From NCBI RefSeq assembly GCF_027533845.1, contig NZ_JAPZVN010000007.1, forward strand, positions 243,971 through 307,970: a stretch of DNA of 64,000 bases, in the 5' to 3' direction. The notes beneath the pieces are model-generated. The model was not told where the DNA came from, did not search any database, and saw only the letters and a list, made by a program, of their open reading frames with translations. Positions 25,935 through 34,765 of the stretch are shown here, one piece after another. The stretch's first letter is position 1. Every line of letters begins with the position of its first letter. This DNA is from Streptomyces sp. RPT161. Its GTDB lineage: Bacteria; Actinomycetota; Actinomycetes; Streptomycetales; Streptomycetaceae. A program made the position numbers and the translations under genes.

Positions 25935-27392
25935 CTACGAGATTCGGGCAACCAGCACACAGGCGTCATGCTCGCGCTCCGGGCTGCCGAGCTGTTCGAC
26001 GACCGCACGCACGCACTCCTGCGCGCTGCGGGCTTCGGCGAACCGGTGGCCGAGGTTGAGCAGTTGGGCTGCGGCGGTGTCCTCCGGCATGCCGCGGGGC
26101 GCGAGTCCGTCGGTGTGCAGCACCAACAGGTCGCCCGGTAGCAGATATTCGGTGCGTTGACCGTAGGAGGCGTTGGGGGCGGCGCCCAACAGCATGCCCT
26201 CCGGCGCCGTCAGACCGCGCCCCGTCCCGCCGCGGAACAGCAGTGGGGCGGGGTGCCCGGCCTGGGCCCAGGTCAGGGTGCGCCGCTGGCCGTCGTAGCG
26301 GCAGCACAGCGCGCTGCCCAGGGCGGGCTGCGCCGAGCGGTCCACCACCTCGTTCAGCCGGGCCAGCAACTCGCCCGGCTCCAGGCCGACGAGCGCCAGG
26401 CCACGGACCGCGCCGAGCAGCATCGCCATGCCCGAAGTCGCCGCCACCCCATGGCCGATGAGGTCCCCGACCGTCAACAGAGTGGCGCCGTCGCCGAGTT
26501 CCATCGCGTCGTACCAGTCGCCGCCGATCAGCGCGCTGCTGCCGGACGGCAGGTAGTGCGCGGCCAGGTCCAGGGCGTGGGTGTCGCCGTCGGACGGGAA
26601 CCGCAGGGAGCCGCGCCACGGCGGAAGGACGGCTTCCTGCAGTTCGACCGCCAGCCGGTGCTCGGTCCGCGCCACCTCGCGCTGACGTCGCAGCGAGTCA
26701 CGGGTCTCGCGCAACGCCCGCTGGCTGCGGCGCAGTTCGCTGACGTCCCGTAGCACGGCCCACATCGAGGCTGTGGAGCCGTCGGCGTCGAGCACCGGCT
26801 CGCCCACCATGTGCACCGTGCGCACCGAGCCGTCCGGGCGCACGATGCGGAACTCGCCGTTGATCGGCTTGGCGTCCACCAGACAGCCGGTGACCATCGT
26901 GGTGAGTGCCTGCTGGTCCTCCGCGAACAGCCAGGACGGGAGTTCGTCCAGGGTGAGCGGACCGTCCGCCTTCGTCCTGCCGAAGATCGCGTACAGCTCG
27001 TCGGACCAGGTCACCTGGTCGGTCAACAGGTCCCATTCGGCGCTGCCCGCCCGGCCGAGCGCGCGCACCTGCCGGGCGGCGGGCGGCGGTTGCTCACCGG
27101 GGACCGGCGGCGCGGCCGTCGCGTATGCGGCCCCGGCCGCGCCGCCACCATCCTCCCGCAGCCCTTCCTTGAGCTGGCCCAGGTGTTCGCCCAGGTCGTC
27201 CAGATGGTGCATGGCGAGGTCGCACAGCGCGCGCTGCCAGCGGCTGTGCGCGTCATCGTCGTCAAGCCCCGGCTCGCTGCGCACGGCGTCCACCTGGCCG
27301 CGCAACTGGCGCGCCTGCGAGATGAGCGCGTCGAGCGTGCCGGGATCCGGCGGGGGTGCTGCGGCGTGGTCCGCATGCAGGTGGGACGGCAT
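25935..27392 (-). CDS. PAS domain - SpoIIE (PP2C) protein phosphatase
   Basis: A 485-residue cytoplasmic signalling protein. Residues 1-100 are helical with heptad-like Leu/Gln spacing. A PAS domain follows at about 115-235 (AEWDLLTDQVTWSDELYAIFG, then a PAC-like VRTVHMVGEPV). A short coiled-coil linker leads to the SpoIIE-type phosphatase at about 270-485, with metal-binding aspartates in IGGDWYDA and VGDLIGHG and the terminal LLVLHTDGL. Such proteins dephosphorylate anti-anti-sigma factors or other phosphoserine proteins. There is no C-terminal kinase domain and no sigma-factor gene next to it. The start is ATG 27392. It is divergent from the HEAT-repeat gene. Confidence 0.85.
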   Translation of the reverse strand: MPSHLHADHAAAPPPDPGTLDALISQARQLRGQVDAVRSEPGLDDDDAHSRWQRALCDLAMHHLDDLGEHLGQLKEGLREDGGGAAGAAYATAAPPVPGEQPPPAARQVRALGRAGSAEWDLLTDQVTWSDELYAIFGRTKADGPLTLDELPSWLFAEDQQALTTMVTGCLVDAKPINGEFRIVRPDGSVRTVHMVGEPVLDADGSTASMWAVLRDVSELRRSQRALRETRDSLRRQREVARTEHRLAVELQEAVLPPWRGSLRFPSDGDTHALDLAAHYLPSGSSALIGGDWYDAMELGDGATLLTVGDLIGHGVAATSGMAMLLGAVRGLALVGLEPGELLARLNEVVDRSAQPALGSALCCRYDGQRRTLTWAQAGHPAPLLFRGGTGRGLTAPEGMLLGAAPNASYGQRTEYLLPGDLLVLHTDGLAPRGMPEDTAAAQLLNLGHRFAEARSAQECVRAVVEQLGSPEREHDACVLVARIS

Positions 27393-27755
27393 GACTGTCT
27401 CCGAACGTACTCAGATACAGACGTCAGCTGCGGGCGCGAGGCGGCGTGAGTGCTTGTGGTCGGCCCTAAGGGTCAGTGACGACTGTTGCACAGTGAGCGA
27501 TCGTCCGTAAGGGTTTCCGCAATACCCGATCCGGTGGTGCTTGTGGCATATCCCAGAGGCGATCAGGTCGTTCCTGGTCAGCGCGGTGCACCGGGAGGCT
27601 CGGGACGGCGCACTGCGGGTAAGCTGCGGCGCTCGTACCCGTGCGCAATCCGTACCGCGTTCCAGGCATGACGTCTGCGTCCGCCGGTAAGGATGCCGGG
27701 CACCAACAGGGAAATCCCGTTGCCACCGTAACCCTCCGTACCGGATGCTGACCTC
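27393..27755. promoter_or_regulatory. 363-nt divergent promoter region
   Basis: No gene is supported here. It contains an inverted repeat ACTGT-TGC-ACAGT at 27482-27494 and two copies of TGCTTGTGG at 27451-27459 and 27538-27546. It must carry the promoters of the SpoIIE phosphatase (minus) and the HEAT-repeat protein (plus), but no convincing -35/-10 pair could be chosen. Confidence 0.35.
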
Positions 27756-29189
27756 ATGTTCGACCCCGACATAGCGCCCAGCGGCACCCTTCTCGGCCTC
27801 CTCCAGCGGGGGCGCGGAGACGGGACGCTGCATGCCCTCGCGGAGCAGCGCGGCGAGGCCCTCGCCGCGCTGGAGCAGTGTGTGCTGAGCGACCCCCGCC
27901 GCGACTGGCAGGTGGAGTCGCGCTCGCTGTACTACGCGCGGCTCTACTCGGAGCTGGAGGGCGGTCTCGAAGGGATCGAGCAGCACCTGTTCCACCCCGA
28001 CGACGTCCTGGACACGGAGGAGCAGCGCACCGGGCTCGCCCTGTCGGTGCTCGGACACCTCGCCGGGTACGGCCGCCGGGACGCGCTGCGGCTGCTGCGC
28101 GAGTACGCGGCCCGGGGCAGCAACTGGCACTGGGCACTGGACGAGTTGGCGCTACGGGACGACGACGCGGGGCTGACGGCCCTGGCGCCGGCGATCCTCG
28201 GCCGCTTCCCGCGCGGTGCGGAGGGTGACGCGGCGCTCGCCCGTGCGCTGCGCGAGGCGTACGAGCCCAGGCCCTGGCGGCTGTGGGCGGACGACCGGGT
28301 GCACGGTGCGCGGGTGCGCGCGGCCGAGGAGCAGGGCTCCTTCGACCGCTGGCAGCGGCAGCTGCGCCCGGCCGGTCCGGCGCCCGGTTGGAGTGTGCGG
28401 GACGTGCTGGAGTGGGCCGAGCAGGGACTGGAGGTCCACCCGGTGCAGCACCGGGACGCCCCCGCCGCCCGCTGCCTGGCCGCCGTCGCCGGGCCCGAGG
28501 ACCGCGCCGAGCTGCTGCACGCCGCCCGTCTCGGACCGCAGGGGGCCCGCGCCGCCGCGCTGCGGCATCTCGCCGACCGGCAGGATCCGGATGTCCTCGG
28601 GCTGATAGAAGCGGCCGCCGCCGACCCCTCACTGGTCGTCTCGCGCGCCGCGCTGGAGTCCTTCGCCCGTATGCGCAGCGTCGCCGGTGTCGAACAGGCC
28701 CGCCGCTGGGCCGCCCGCGAGGACGAACTGGGCACCGCCGCGGCCCAGATGCTCTCCATGCTCGGCGGCGCCGAGGACGCCGCACGGGTGCTCGCCGCAC
28801 TGCGCCGCACGGTACGGGTCCGCGGCGCCGACGCGGAGGGGCTGGCCGTCCTGGTGGAGGGCGCCGGGCGGCTGGCCATCGGCTGCGCGGCGCCCGTGGT
28901 GCGGCACGTCTACCGGGAGACCGCGTCGTCGCATCTGCGCGGCTGCGCGGCCCGGACGCTGGCGGTCATCGATCCGTCGTTCGCGGACGGCTTCGCCATC
29001 GAGTGCCTGTGGGACTGCGAGGAGTCCACCCGCGAACTGGCGGCGCGGCACGCCGCGACCGGGGACGTCCGGGTACTCGCACAGCTGCGGCGCCTGGCGG
29101 CGGATCCGGCGGAGGAGGCGGACGTGCAGTCCGCTGTGCGCGGCAGGTTGAGTACCACGGCGGCCACCGCACGGCGGCGTTCCGCTTAG
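27756..29189 (+). CDS. HEAT-repeat-like protein
   Basis: A 477-residue soluble protein made almost entirely of paired helices. About residues 95-160 and 245-450 show recurring 30-40-residue blocks such as AALRHLADRQDPDVLGLIEAAAAD and RELAARHAATGDVRVLAQL, the pattern of HEAT or PBS-lyase repeats that bind other proteins. There is no signal peptide and no catalytic motif. The ATG at 27756 begins MFDPDIAPSG. It is probably monocistronic. Similar streptomycete proteins are annotated only as HEAT-repeat proteins, and the partner is unknown. Confidence 0.75.
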   Translation: MFDPDIAPSGTLLGLLQRGRGDGTLHALAEQRGEALAALEQCVLSDPRRDWQVESRSLYYARLYSELEGGLEGIEQHLFHPDDVLDTEEQRTGLALSVLGHLAGYGRRDALRLLREYAARGSNWHWALDELALRDDDAGLTALAPAILGRFPRGAEGDAALARALREAYEPRPWRLWADDRVHGARVRAAEEQGSFDRWQRQLRPAGPAPGWSVRDVLEWAEQGLEVHPVQHRDAPAARCLAAVAGPEDRAELLHAARLGPQGARAAALRHLADRQDPDVLGLIEAAAADPSLVVSRAALESFARMRSVAGVEQARRWAAREDELGTAAAQMLSMLGGAEDAARVLAALRRTVRVRGADAEGLAVLVEGAGRLAIGCAAPVVRHVYRETASSHLRGCAARTLAVIDPSFADGFAIECLWDCEESTRELAARHAATGDVRVLAQLRRLAADPAEEADVQSAVRGRLSTTAATARRRSA

Positions 29190-29352
29190 GTCGGTTACGG
29201 GGCTTTTGGGGTCCGGGGCGCTTGCCTGCGGAGAGCCACCTCGGGCCGCCTGTGTTCAGGACGCGGGTCGGAGGCCAGAAGCTCACGGAACGTTTTCCGC
29301 GGGGAAAGATCGACGTGGCCGCCGCATCTTCCCGGGCGCCGACAACCGCAGT

Positions 29353-30495
29353 ATGCGAGTCGCCCTCGTCACCGAATCCTTCCCGCCCGATGTCAACGGC
29401 GTCGCACACTGCGCGCTACGGACCGCGGAGCACCTCGTCGCCCGCGGTCATGCCCCACTCGTCATCGCCCCCACCGCGCCCGCCCGAGACCGGGCGGCCG
29501 AGGCGGACGCCGCCGCGCCCTGCCCGGTGATCCGCGTACCGTCGCTGCCGCTGCCCGGCTACCGCCAGGTGCGGGTCGCCCTGCCCGGCCGCCGCGTGGC
29601 GGCCGCGATCGCCGCGCACCGGGCCCAACTCGTCCATCTGGCCAGCCCCTTCGTCATCGGGGCGCACGGTGTGGCCGGAGCCGCCCGGCTGGGGCTGCCC
29701 TGTGTCGCGGTCTACCAGACCGATCTCGGCGGTTACGCCCGCGCCTACCTCGGCATCGGCGAGACCGCGGCCTGGCACCGGCTGCGCAGCCTGCACACCG
29801 CCGCGGACCGCACCCTGGCGCCGTCCACCGCCTCGGCCGCCGACCTGGAGCGGCACGGCATCCCCCGGGTCCACCTGTGGCCGCGCGGGGTGGACGCGGT
29901 CCGCTTCCACCCGGCGCACCGCGACCCCGCGCTGCGCCGGGAGCTGGCGCCGGGCGGTGAGGTGCTGGTCGGCTACGTCGGTCGGCTGGCGCCGGAGAAG
30001 CGGGTCGAACTGCTCGCCGGGGCGGCCGAACTGCCGGGGGTGCGGCTGGTCGTCGTCGGCGACGGACCGAGCGAGGCGAACCTGCGCTCCGCGCTGCCGT
30101 CGGCGGTCTTCCTCGGCCGCCGCACCGGCCGTGAACTCGCCCGGATCTACGCCTCGTTGGACGTCTTCGCGCACACCGGCCCGATGGAGACGTTCTGCCA
30201 GACCGTGCAGGAGGCCATGGCCAGCGGGATACCGGTGGTCGCCCCGGCGGCGGGAGGTCCGCTGGACCTGGTCAGCCCGGGCCGCACCGGCCTGCTGGTG
30301 CCGCCCGACGACCCGGAGGCGCTACGGGACGCGGTACGGCGGCTCGCCGGCACTCCGCGGCTGCGCGCCGCGTACGGTCTGGCCGGACGGGAGGCGGTGG
30401 CGGGGCGTTCCTGGGCGGCCGTCGGCGACCTGCTGATCAGCCACTACGAGCAGGTGCTCGCCGAACGTCTCGCCGCCTCGGCGGTGGCGGCATGA
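29353..30495 (+). CDS. GT-B glycosyltransferase, MgtA-like (GT4)
   Basis: A 380-residue cytoplasmic glycosyltransferase beginning MRVALVTESFPPDVNGV, the N-terminal Rossmann strand of GDP-mannose-dependent alpha-mannosyltransferases such as mycobacterial MgtA. The donor site has VGRLAPEKRVELL near residue 215 and the E-x7-E pattern in METFCQTVQEAMASG, followed by PVVAPAAGGPLDLV. Probably it mannosylates a glycolipid at the inner membrane face; the acceptor is unknown. ATG 29353 is chosen because the fold starts at that residue. It overlaps the next glycosyltransferase by 4 nt and heads a three-gene operon with an SGNH hydrolase. Confidence 0.82.
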   Translation: MRVALVTESFPPDVNGVAHCALRTAEHLVARGHAPLVIAPTAPARDRAAEADAAAPCPVIRVPSLPLPGYRQVRVALPGRRVAAAIAAHRAQLVHLASPFVIGAHGVAGAARLGLPCVAVYQTDLGGYARAYLGIGETAAWHRLRSLHTAADRTLAPSTASAADLERHGIPRVHLWPRGVDAVRFHPAHRDPALRRELAPGGEVLVGYVGRLAPEKRVELLAGAAELPGVRLVVVGDGPSEANLRSALPSAVFLGRRTGRELARIYASLDVFAHTGPMETFCQTVQEAMASGIPVVAPAAGGPLDLVSPGRTGLLVPPDDPEALRDAVRRLAGTPRLRAAYGLAGREAVAGRSWAAVGDLLISHYEQVLAERLAASAVAA

Positions 30496-31682
30496 CCGGC
30501 GACGCGCGGCGCGGGCTGCGCATCGTCCGGCTGGCCAACTTCGTCACCCCGGTCTCCGGCGGCCTGCGCACCGCCCTGCGGCACCTGGGCGCCGGGTACC
30601 TGGCGGCGGGGCACGAGCCGGTGCTGATCGTGCCGGGGCCCGACCACCGCGACGAGATGACCGAGCAGGGCCGGGTGATCACGCTGCCCGGGCCGGTGGT
30701 GCCCGGCTCCGGCGGCTACCGGGTGCTGGTCGACCGCCGGGCGGTGGCTCGGCGGCTGGCCGCGCTGCGCCCGGACCGGCTTGAGGTCTCCGACCGTACG
30801 ACGCTGCGCTGGACCGGTGCCTGGGCCAGGCGGCGCCGGGTGCCCGCGGTGATGGTCTCGCACGAGAGCGCCGACGGGGTGCTGCGCATGTGGGGCCTGC
30901 CGGAGGGGGTCGCCCAGGCCGCCGCCGACCGGCTCAACTCCCGTACCGCGCACGCGTTCTCGCGGGTGGTGTGCACCACGGCGTGGGCGGCGGCCGAGTT
31001 CCAGCGGATCGGTGCCCGCAACGTGGTGCACGCGCCGCTGGGTGTGGACCTGGCCGCCTGCCACCCCGCGGCGGGCGGTGAGCGGAACCGCTGCCACTAC
31101 GCCTGGCCGGAGCAGGTGCTGTTGGCGATGTGCGTGCGGCTGTCGGTGGAGAAGCGGCCCGGCCGGGCGCTGGACGCGCTCGCCGCGCTGCGGGCGCGCG
31201 GGACGCACGCGGTGCTGACGATCGCCGGGGACGGCCCGCTGCGCGCCCAGTTGGAGCAGCGTGCCCGCCGCGAGGAGCTTCCGGTGCGGTTCCTGGGACA
31301 CGTGGCGAGCAAGGACGTGCTGTACGGGCTGATGGCCAGCGCGGACGTGGTGCTGGCGCCCGGCCCGGTGGAGACCTTCGGGCTGGCCGCGTTGGAGGCG
31401 CTGGCCTGCGGCACACCGGTGGTGGTCAGCGAGTCCTCCGCGCTGCCCTCGGTGGTCGGGGAGGCGGGCCGGGCGGCGCGGGACGACGGCGCGGCCTTCG
31501 CCGACGCGGTGGACGAGCTGCTGGCGGTGCCCGAGGCGCGGCGCAGGGCGGCGGCCAGGGCTCGCGCGGAGTGCTTCGGCTGGCCCGCCGCGATCACGGC
31601 CTTCCTGGCCGCGCACGACGCCGCGTATGAGGCGCCGCGCGACGCCGTACCCGCGCGGGGGGAACGGGAGGACGTGCGATGA
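30492..31682 (+). CDS. GT-B glycosyltransferase (GT4 family)
   Basis: A 396-residue second glycosyltransferase of the operon. The acceptor half opens IVRLANFVTPVSGGLRTAL, and the donor half has LLAMCVRLSVEKRPGRAL, GHVASKDVLYGLMASADVVL and the E-x7-E motif in VETFGLAALEALACG. ATG 30492 overlaps the upstream stop, and its own stop overlaps the SGNH hydrolase start, so the three proteins should be made in fixed ratio. Actinobacterial homologues act in mannolipid or phosphatidylinositol-mannoside-like synthesis, which is only a family-level inference here. Confidence 0.8.
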   Translation: MTGDARRGLRIVRLANFVTPVSGGLRTALRHLGAGYLAAGHEPVLIVPGPDHRDEMTEQGRVITLPGPVVPGSGGYRVLVDRRAVARRLAALRPDRLEVSDRTTLRWTGAWARRRRVPAVMVSHESADGVLRMWGLPEGVAQAAADRLNSRTAHAFSRVVCTTAWAAAEFQRIGARNVVHAPLGVDLAACHPAAGGERNRCHYAWPEQVLLAMCVRLSVEKRPGRALDALAALRARGTHAVLTIAGDGPLRAQLEQRARREELPVRFLGHVASKDVLYGLMASADVVLAPGPVETFGLAALEALACGTPVVVSESSALPSVVGEAGRAARDDGAAFADAVDELLAVPEARRRAAARARAECFGWPAAITAFLAAHDAAYEAPRDAVPARGEREDVR

Positions 31683-32614
31683 CCGGGAGCGAGGGCATAC
31701 GGTTCGCGGCGCTGGGTGATTCGCTCACCGAGGGTCTCGGGGACCCGGTGCCGGGAGGCTGGCGCGGCTGGGCCGCGCTGCTGGCCGAGAGGATCGGCGC
31801 GACCCCGGACGGGACCGGGTTCCTCAACTGCGCGCGCAGCGGCGCCCTGACCGCCGATGTGGCGAACAGCCAGCTGGCCGCGGCCCGGGCGTTCCGGCCG
31901 CACCTCGCCGCGGTGGTGGCGGGCGCCAACGACACGCTGCGCGGTTCGTTCGACATCGGCGCGGTCGCCGCCCAACTGGACGTGGCACTGGGCGCGTTGG
32001 CGGCCGACGGGGTGACCGTGCTGACCGCGTGCCTGCCCGATCCGGGCCGGATGCTGGGGCTGCCGTGGCCGCTGGCCCGGCCGTTGGGACGGCGGATGCG
32101 GGCGGTCAACCATGTCGTGCACGCGCTGTCCCGGCGGTACGGGGCGGTGCATCTGCACACCGCGGAGCATCCGTGGGTCGCCGACCGGGCCTCCTGGAGC
32201 GTGGACCGGCTGCACCCCAGCGAACTGGGCCACCGGCTGCTGGCGTACGAGTTCCACGCGCTGCTGGACGAGCGCGGCCTGGCGGTCGGGGAGCCGCCGC
32301 GCACCACCCCCGACGGCCCGCCGCCCGGCCGGACCGCCAGCGCCTGGTGGATGGCCACCCGGGGCACCGGCTGGGTGCTGGACCGGTGCACGGACCTGCT
32401 GCCCGACCTGCTGCGGCTGGCCGCGGCCGAGTGCCGTCACCGTGCCGCGGGGTCCCCCGCCGCGCTGGACGAGGCCGCGCATCGCGCCGCGGTCGCCGCG
32501 GTGGCCGCCCTGGCACCGGACCGGCTCACCGGCACGAAGCGCACCGGCGTTCCCGGGGCCGCCTGCGCGGCCGGGGCCAGGGAGTCCTGCGAGGCGACAC
32601 CGATGACCGGATAG
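31679..32614 (+). CDS. SGNH/GDSL-family hydrolase
   Basis: A 311-residue esterase-fold protein with all SGNH blocks: ALGDSLTEG (nucleophilic Ser near residue 15), the glycine/asparagine blocks with AGANDTL near 82-88, and the Asp-x-x-His in DRLHPSELGH near 180. There is no signal peptide, so it acts in the cytoplasm, perhaps removing an acyl group from the glycolipid made by the two upstream glycosyltransferases. The last 60 codons overlap, on the opposite strand, the end of pxpC by 178 nt. The tail after about residue 255 looks non-conserved and may have arisen by read-through of a lost stop. Confidence 0.8.
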   Translation: MTGSEGIRFAALGDSLTEGLGDPVPGGWRGWAALLAERIGATPDGTGFLNCARSGALTADVANSQLAAARAFRPHLAAVVAGANDTLRGSFDIGAVAAQLDVALGALAADGVTVLTACLPDPGRMLGLPWPLARPLGRRMRAVNHVVHALSRRYGAVHLHTAEHPWVADRASWSVDRLHPSELGHRLLAYEFHALLDERGLAVGEPPRTTPDGPPPGRTASAWWMATRGTGWVLDRCTDLLPDLLRLAAAECRHRAAGSPAALDEAAHRAAVAAVAALAPDRLTGTKRTGVPGAACAAGARESCEATPMTG

Positions 32615-33384
32615 CCGCCGGTCGTCGGATGGTCGGCGAGGAAGATCACCGGGCGGCCGTCCGGCGGCACCTGCACGGCGCCCAACACCATCCCCTCGCT
32701 GGGGAGTTCACCGTCCCTGGCGCGCGGCAGCGCGGGCCCCTCCGTGCGCAGGCCGATGCGGTTGCTCGCCGGGCTGACGGTGTACCCGCCGGCCGCGAGG
32801 ATCCGTAGCGCGTTCGGGGAGAACCAGTCCGCGCGCGGCCCGGGAATCAGCGGAACCACAAGTTCCGTAGGCGGCCCGGGGCATGGCGCGGCATCCACCG
32901 CCGCCGGTGTGCCGTACGGCTCGCCGACCGGTAGCCGCTCTCCGTCCCGTAGCGGACCCGGGCCCAGTCCGGAGAGCAGATCGGTGGACCGGCTGCCGAG
33001 CACCGGTGTGCTGCGCACCCCGCCGGCGAGCGCCAGATAGGCGCGCAACCCCGCGGTGACCCGGCCGAGTTCCAGCACCGCCCCCGAGGGCACGTACACC
33101 GGTGCGCCCCAGGCCGCCGGGCGGCCGTCCACCCGTACCGGGCAGGGCGCGCCGGTGACCGCCGCGAGAAGTGGGCAACCGGCCCGTACCGCACAGCCGT
33201 TGACCGTGGTCTCCAGGGTCGCGGCGTGCTCCGGGTTGCCCACCAGCCGGTTGGCGAGCCGGTGCGCGGGCTCGTCGAGGGCGCCCGCCCGGGCCACACC
33301 GAGGTGGGCGTGTCCGGAGCGTCCGAGGTCCTGGACGGTCGTCAGCGCTCCGGCGCGGACCACTTCCAGGTACCGCGCGGTCAT
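32437..33384 (-). CDS. pxpC: 5-oxoprolinase subunit PxpC (biotin-dependent carboxyltransferase-like)
   Basis: A 315-residue protein, the C subunit of ATP-dependent 5-oxoprolinase, which opens 5-oxo-L-proline to glutamate. Family marks are LEVVRAGALTTVQDLGRSGH at the N-terminus, GALDEPAHRLANRLVGN, PVYVPSGAVLELG, PASNRIGLRTEGP and FLADHPTTGGYPVIG. ATG 33384 overlaps the end of pxpB (ATGA). The normal fold ends near VRFVPV; about 30 Ala/Ser-rich residues follow and overlap the convergent SGNH hydrolase gene, so one of the two genes seems to have lost its original stop codon. Confidence 0.87.
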   Translation of the reverse strand: MTARYLEVVRAGALTTVQDLGRSGHAHLGVARAGALDEPAHRLANRLVGNPEHAATLETTVNGCAVRAGCPLLAAVTGAPCPVRVDGRPAAWGAPVYVPSGAVLELGRVTAGLRAYLALAGGVRSTPVLGSRSTDLLSGLGPGPLRDGERLPVGEPYGTPAAVDAAPCPGPPTELVVPLIPGPRADWFSPNALRILAAGGYTVSPASNRIGLRTEGPALPRARDGELPSEGMVLGAVQVPPDGRPVIFLADHPTTGGYPVIGVASQDSLAPAAQAAPGTPVRFVPVSRSGARAATAATAARCAASSSAAGDPAAR

Positions 33385-34007
33385 GGTCCGACCCGGGTGA
33401 AGCGCACCTGGGCGCCGGGGGCGAGCAGGGCCGCGGGCTCGCGGGCCGGGTCCCACAGCGTGGCGTCGGTGGTGCCGACGATCTGCCAGCCGCCGGGGGA
33501 ACTGCGCGGATAGACGCCCGCGTACGGTCCGGCCAGACCGACGGAACCGGCGGGGACGCTTGTGCGCGGGGTGGCCCGGCGCGGGGTGTGGTAGCGGGCG
33601 GGCAGCCCGCTCAGGTATCCGAATCCCGGGGCGAATCCGGTGAACGCGACCCGGAACTCGATCCCGTCGAGCACCCTCGGCAGCGCGTCGGGCGGCACCT
33701 GCCACAGCGCGGCCACCTCGGACAGGTCGGGTCCGTCGTAGCGGACCGGTATCTCCACCACCGAACCCTCGCGCGGTGGCAGCGGTGGCACGGCCGAGCG
33801 CGTCAACTCGTCGGCCAGCGCCTCGGGTTCGGCCAGCCCGTCCAGCAGTACGGTGCGGGCGCCGGGGACGATCTCGCGGACCGGTGGCAGCTCCCCGGCC
33901 GCCCGGCGGCGCAGCAGCTCGGCGTGGAGCGCCTCGGTCGCCTCCTCGGTGGGCAGTTCGAGCAGCAGGGCGTGCGCGCCTACCAGCAGTGGGCGCGGCG
34001 CAGTCAT
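33381..34007 (-). CDS. pxpB: 5-oxoprolinase subunit PxpB (allophanate hydrolase subunit 1-like)
   Basis: A 208-residue B subunit of 5-oxoprolinase, of the KipI/AHS1 family. Visible marks are VEIPVRYDGPDLSEVAA, the highly conserved AFTGFAPGFGYLSGLP with its Phe-Gly pair, PAGSVGLAGPYAGVYP and SSPGGWQIVGTT. It associates with PxpC to form the catalytic ATPase-coupled complex with PxpA. It starts at ATG 34007 and overlaps both neighbours by 4 nt, in the order regulator, pxpA, pxpB, pxpC. Confidence 0.9.
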   Translation of the reverse strand: MTAPRPLLVGAHALLLELPTEEATEALHAELLRRRAAGELPPVREIVPGARTVLLDGLAEPEALADELTRSAVPPLPPREGSVVEIPVRYDGPDLSEVAALWQVPPDALPRVLDGIEFRVAFTGFAPGFGYLSGLPARYHTPRRATPRTSVPAGSVGLAGPYAGVYPRSSPGGWQIVGTTDATLWDPAREPAALLAPGAQVRFTRVGP

Positions 34008-34765
34008 GCGAAGGCTCCCAACTCCACGCCCGCCGCCAGCAGTTCACTCCTGACCCGCAAGGCCAGCGCGGCGGCCCCCGGTGTGTCACCGTGCAGGCAG
34101 AGCGAGCGCGCCCGCACCGTGACCGGCGCACCGCTGACCGAGCGCACCGAACCATGGCGGGCGATGCCCAGCGACCGCTCGACGATGGCGTCGGGGTCCA
34201 GCAGCACGGCGCCGGGCTCACGGCGCGGCACCAGCGTGCCACGGCCGGTGTAGGCGCGGTCGGCGAACGCCTCGGGGACGGCGGTCAACCCCGCCTGGTG
34301 TGCTGCGGCCAGCAGTTGGGAGCCGGGCAGCCCGAGCACCGGGAAGCCGCCGGCGAGCATGACACCCTCGACCACGGCGGCGGCCTGCTCGGTGTCGGAC
34401 ACCGCGCGGTTGTACAGGGCGCCGTGCGGCTTGACGTATGCCACGCGCGCCCCGGCGGCCCGCGCGAAGACCTCCAACGCGCCTATCTGGTAGGCCACTT
34501 CGGCCGCCAGTTCGTCCGGTGGGACGTCCATCGCGCGGCGCCCGAAACCGGCCAGGTCCCGGTAGGAGACCTGGGCGCCGATCCGCACCCCGCGCTCGGC
34601 GGCCAGCGCGCACACCCTGCGCATGGTGGCGGGGTCGCCCGCGTGGTAGCCGCAGGCGACGTTGGCGCTGGTGACGGCGGACAGCAGCGCTTCGTCGTCG
34701 GTCAGCGGCCAGCGTCCGAAGCCCTCGCCCAGGTCGGCGTTGAGGTCGATGACGGGGGCGGTCAT
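34004..34765 (-). CDS. pxpA: 5-oxoprolinase subunit PxpA (LamB/YcsF family)
   Basis: A 253-residue A subunit of 5-oxoprolinase. It begins IDLNADLGEGFGRWP, the invariant LamB/YcsF signature. It continues with SVTSANVACGYHAGDP, VRIGAQVSYRDLAGFGRR, VKPHGALYN and FADRAYTGRGTLVPR, with conserved acidic and histidine residues expected in the active site. It starts at ATG 34765 inside the stop of the GntR gene. Together with PxpB and PxpC it converts pyroglutamate to glutamate using ATP, matching the peptidase gene (pcp) across the divergent promoter. Confidence 0.92.
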   Translation of the reverse strand: MTAPVIDLNADLGEGFGRWPLTDDEALLSAVTSANVACGYHAGDPATMRRVCALAAERGVRIGAQVSYRDLAGFGRRAMDVPPDELAAEVAYQIGALEVFARAAGARVAYVKPHGALYNRAVSDTEQAAAVVEGVMLAGGFPVLGLPGSQLLAAAHQAGLTAVPEAFADRAYTGRGTLVPRREPGAVLLDPDAIVERSLGIARHGSVRSVSGAPVTVRARSLCLHGDTPGAAALALRVRSELLAAGVELGAFA

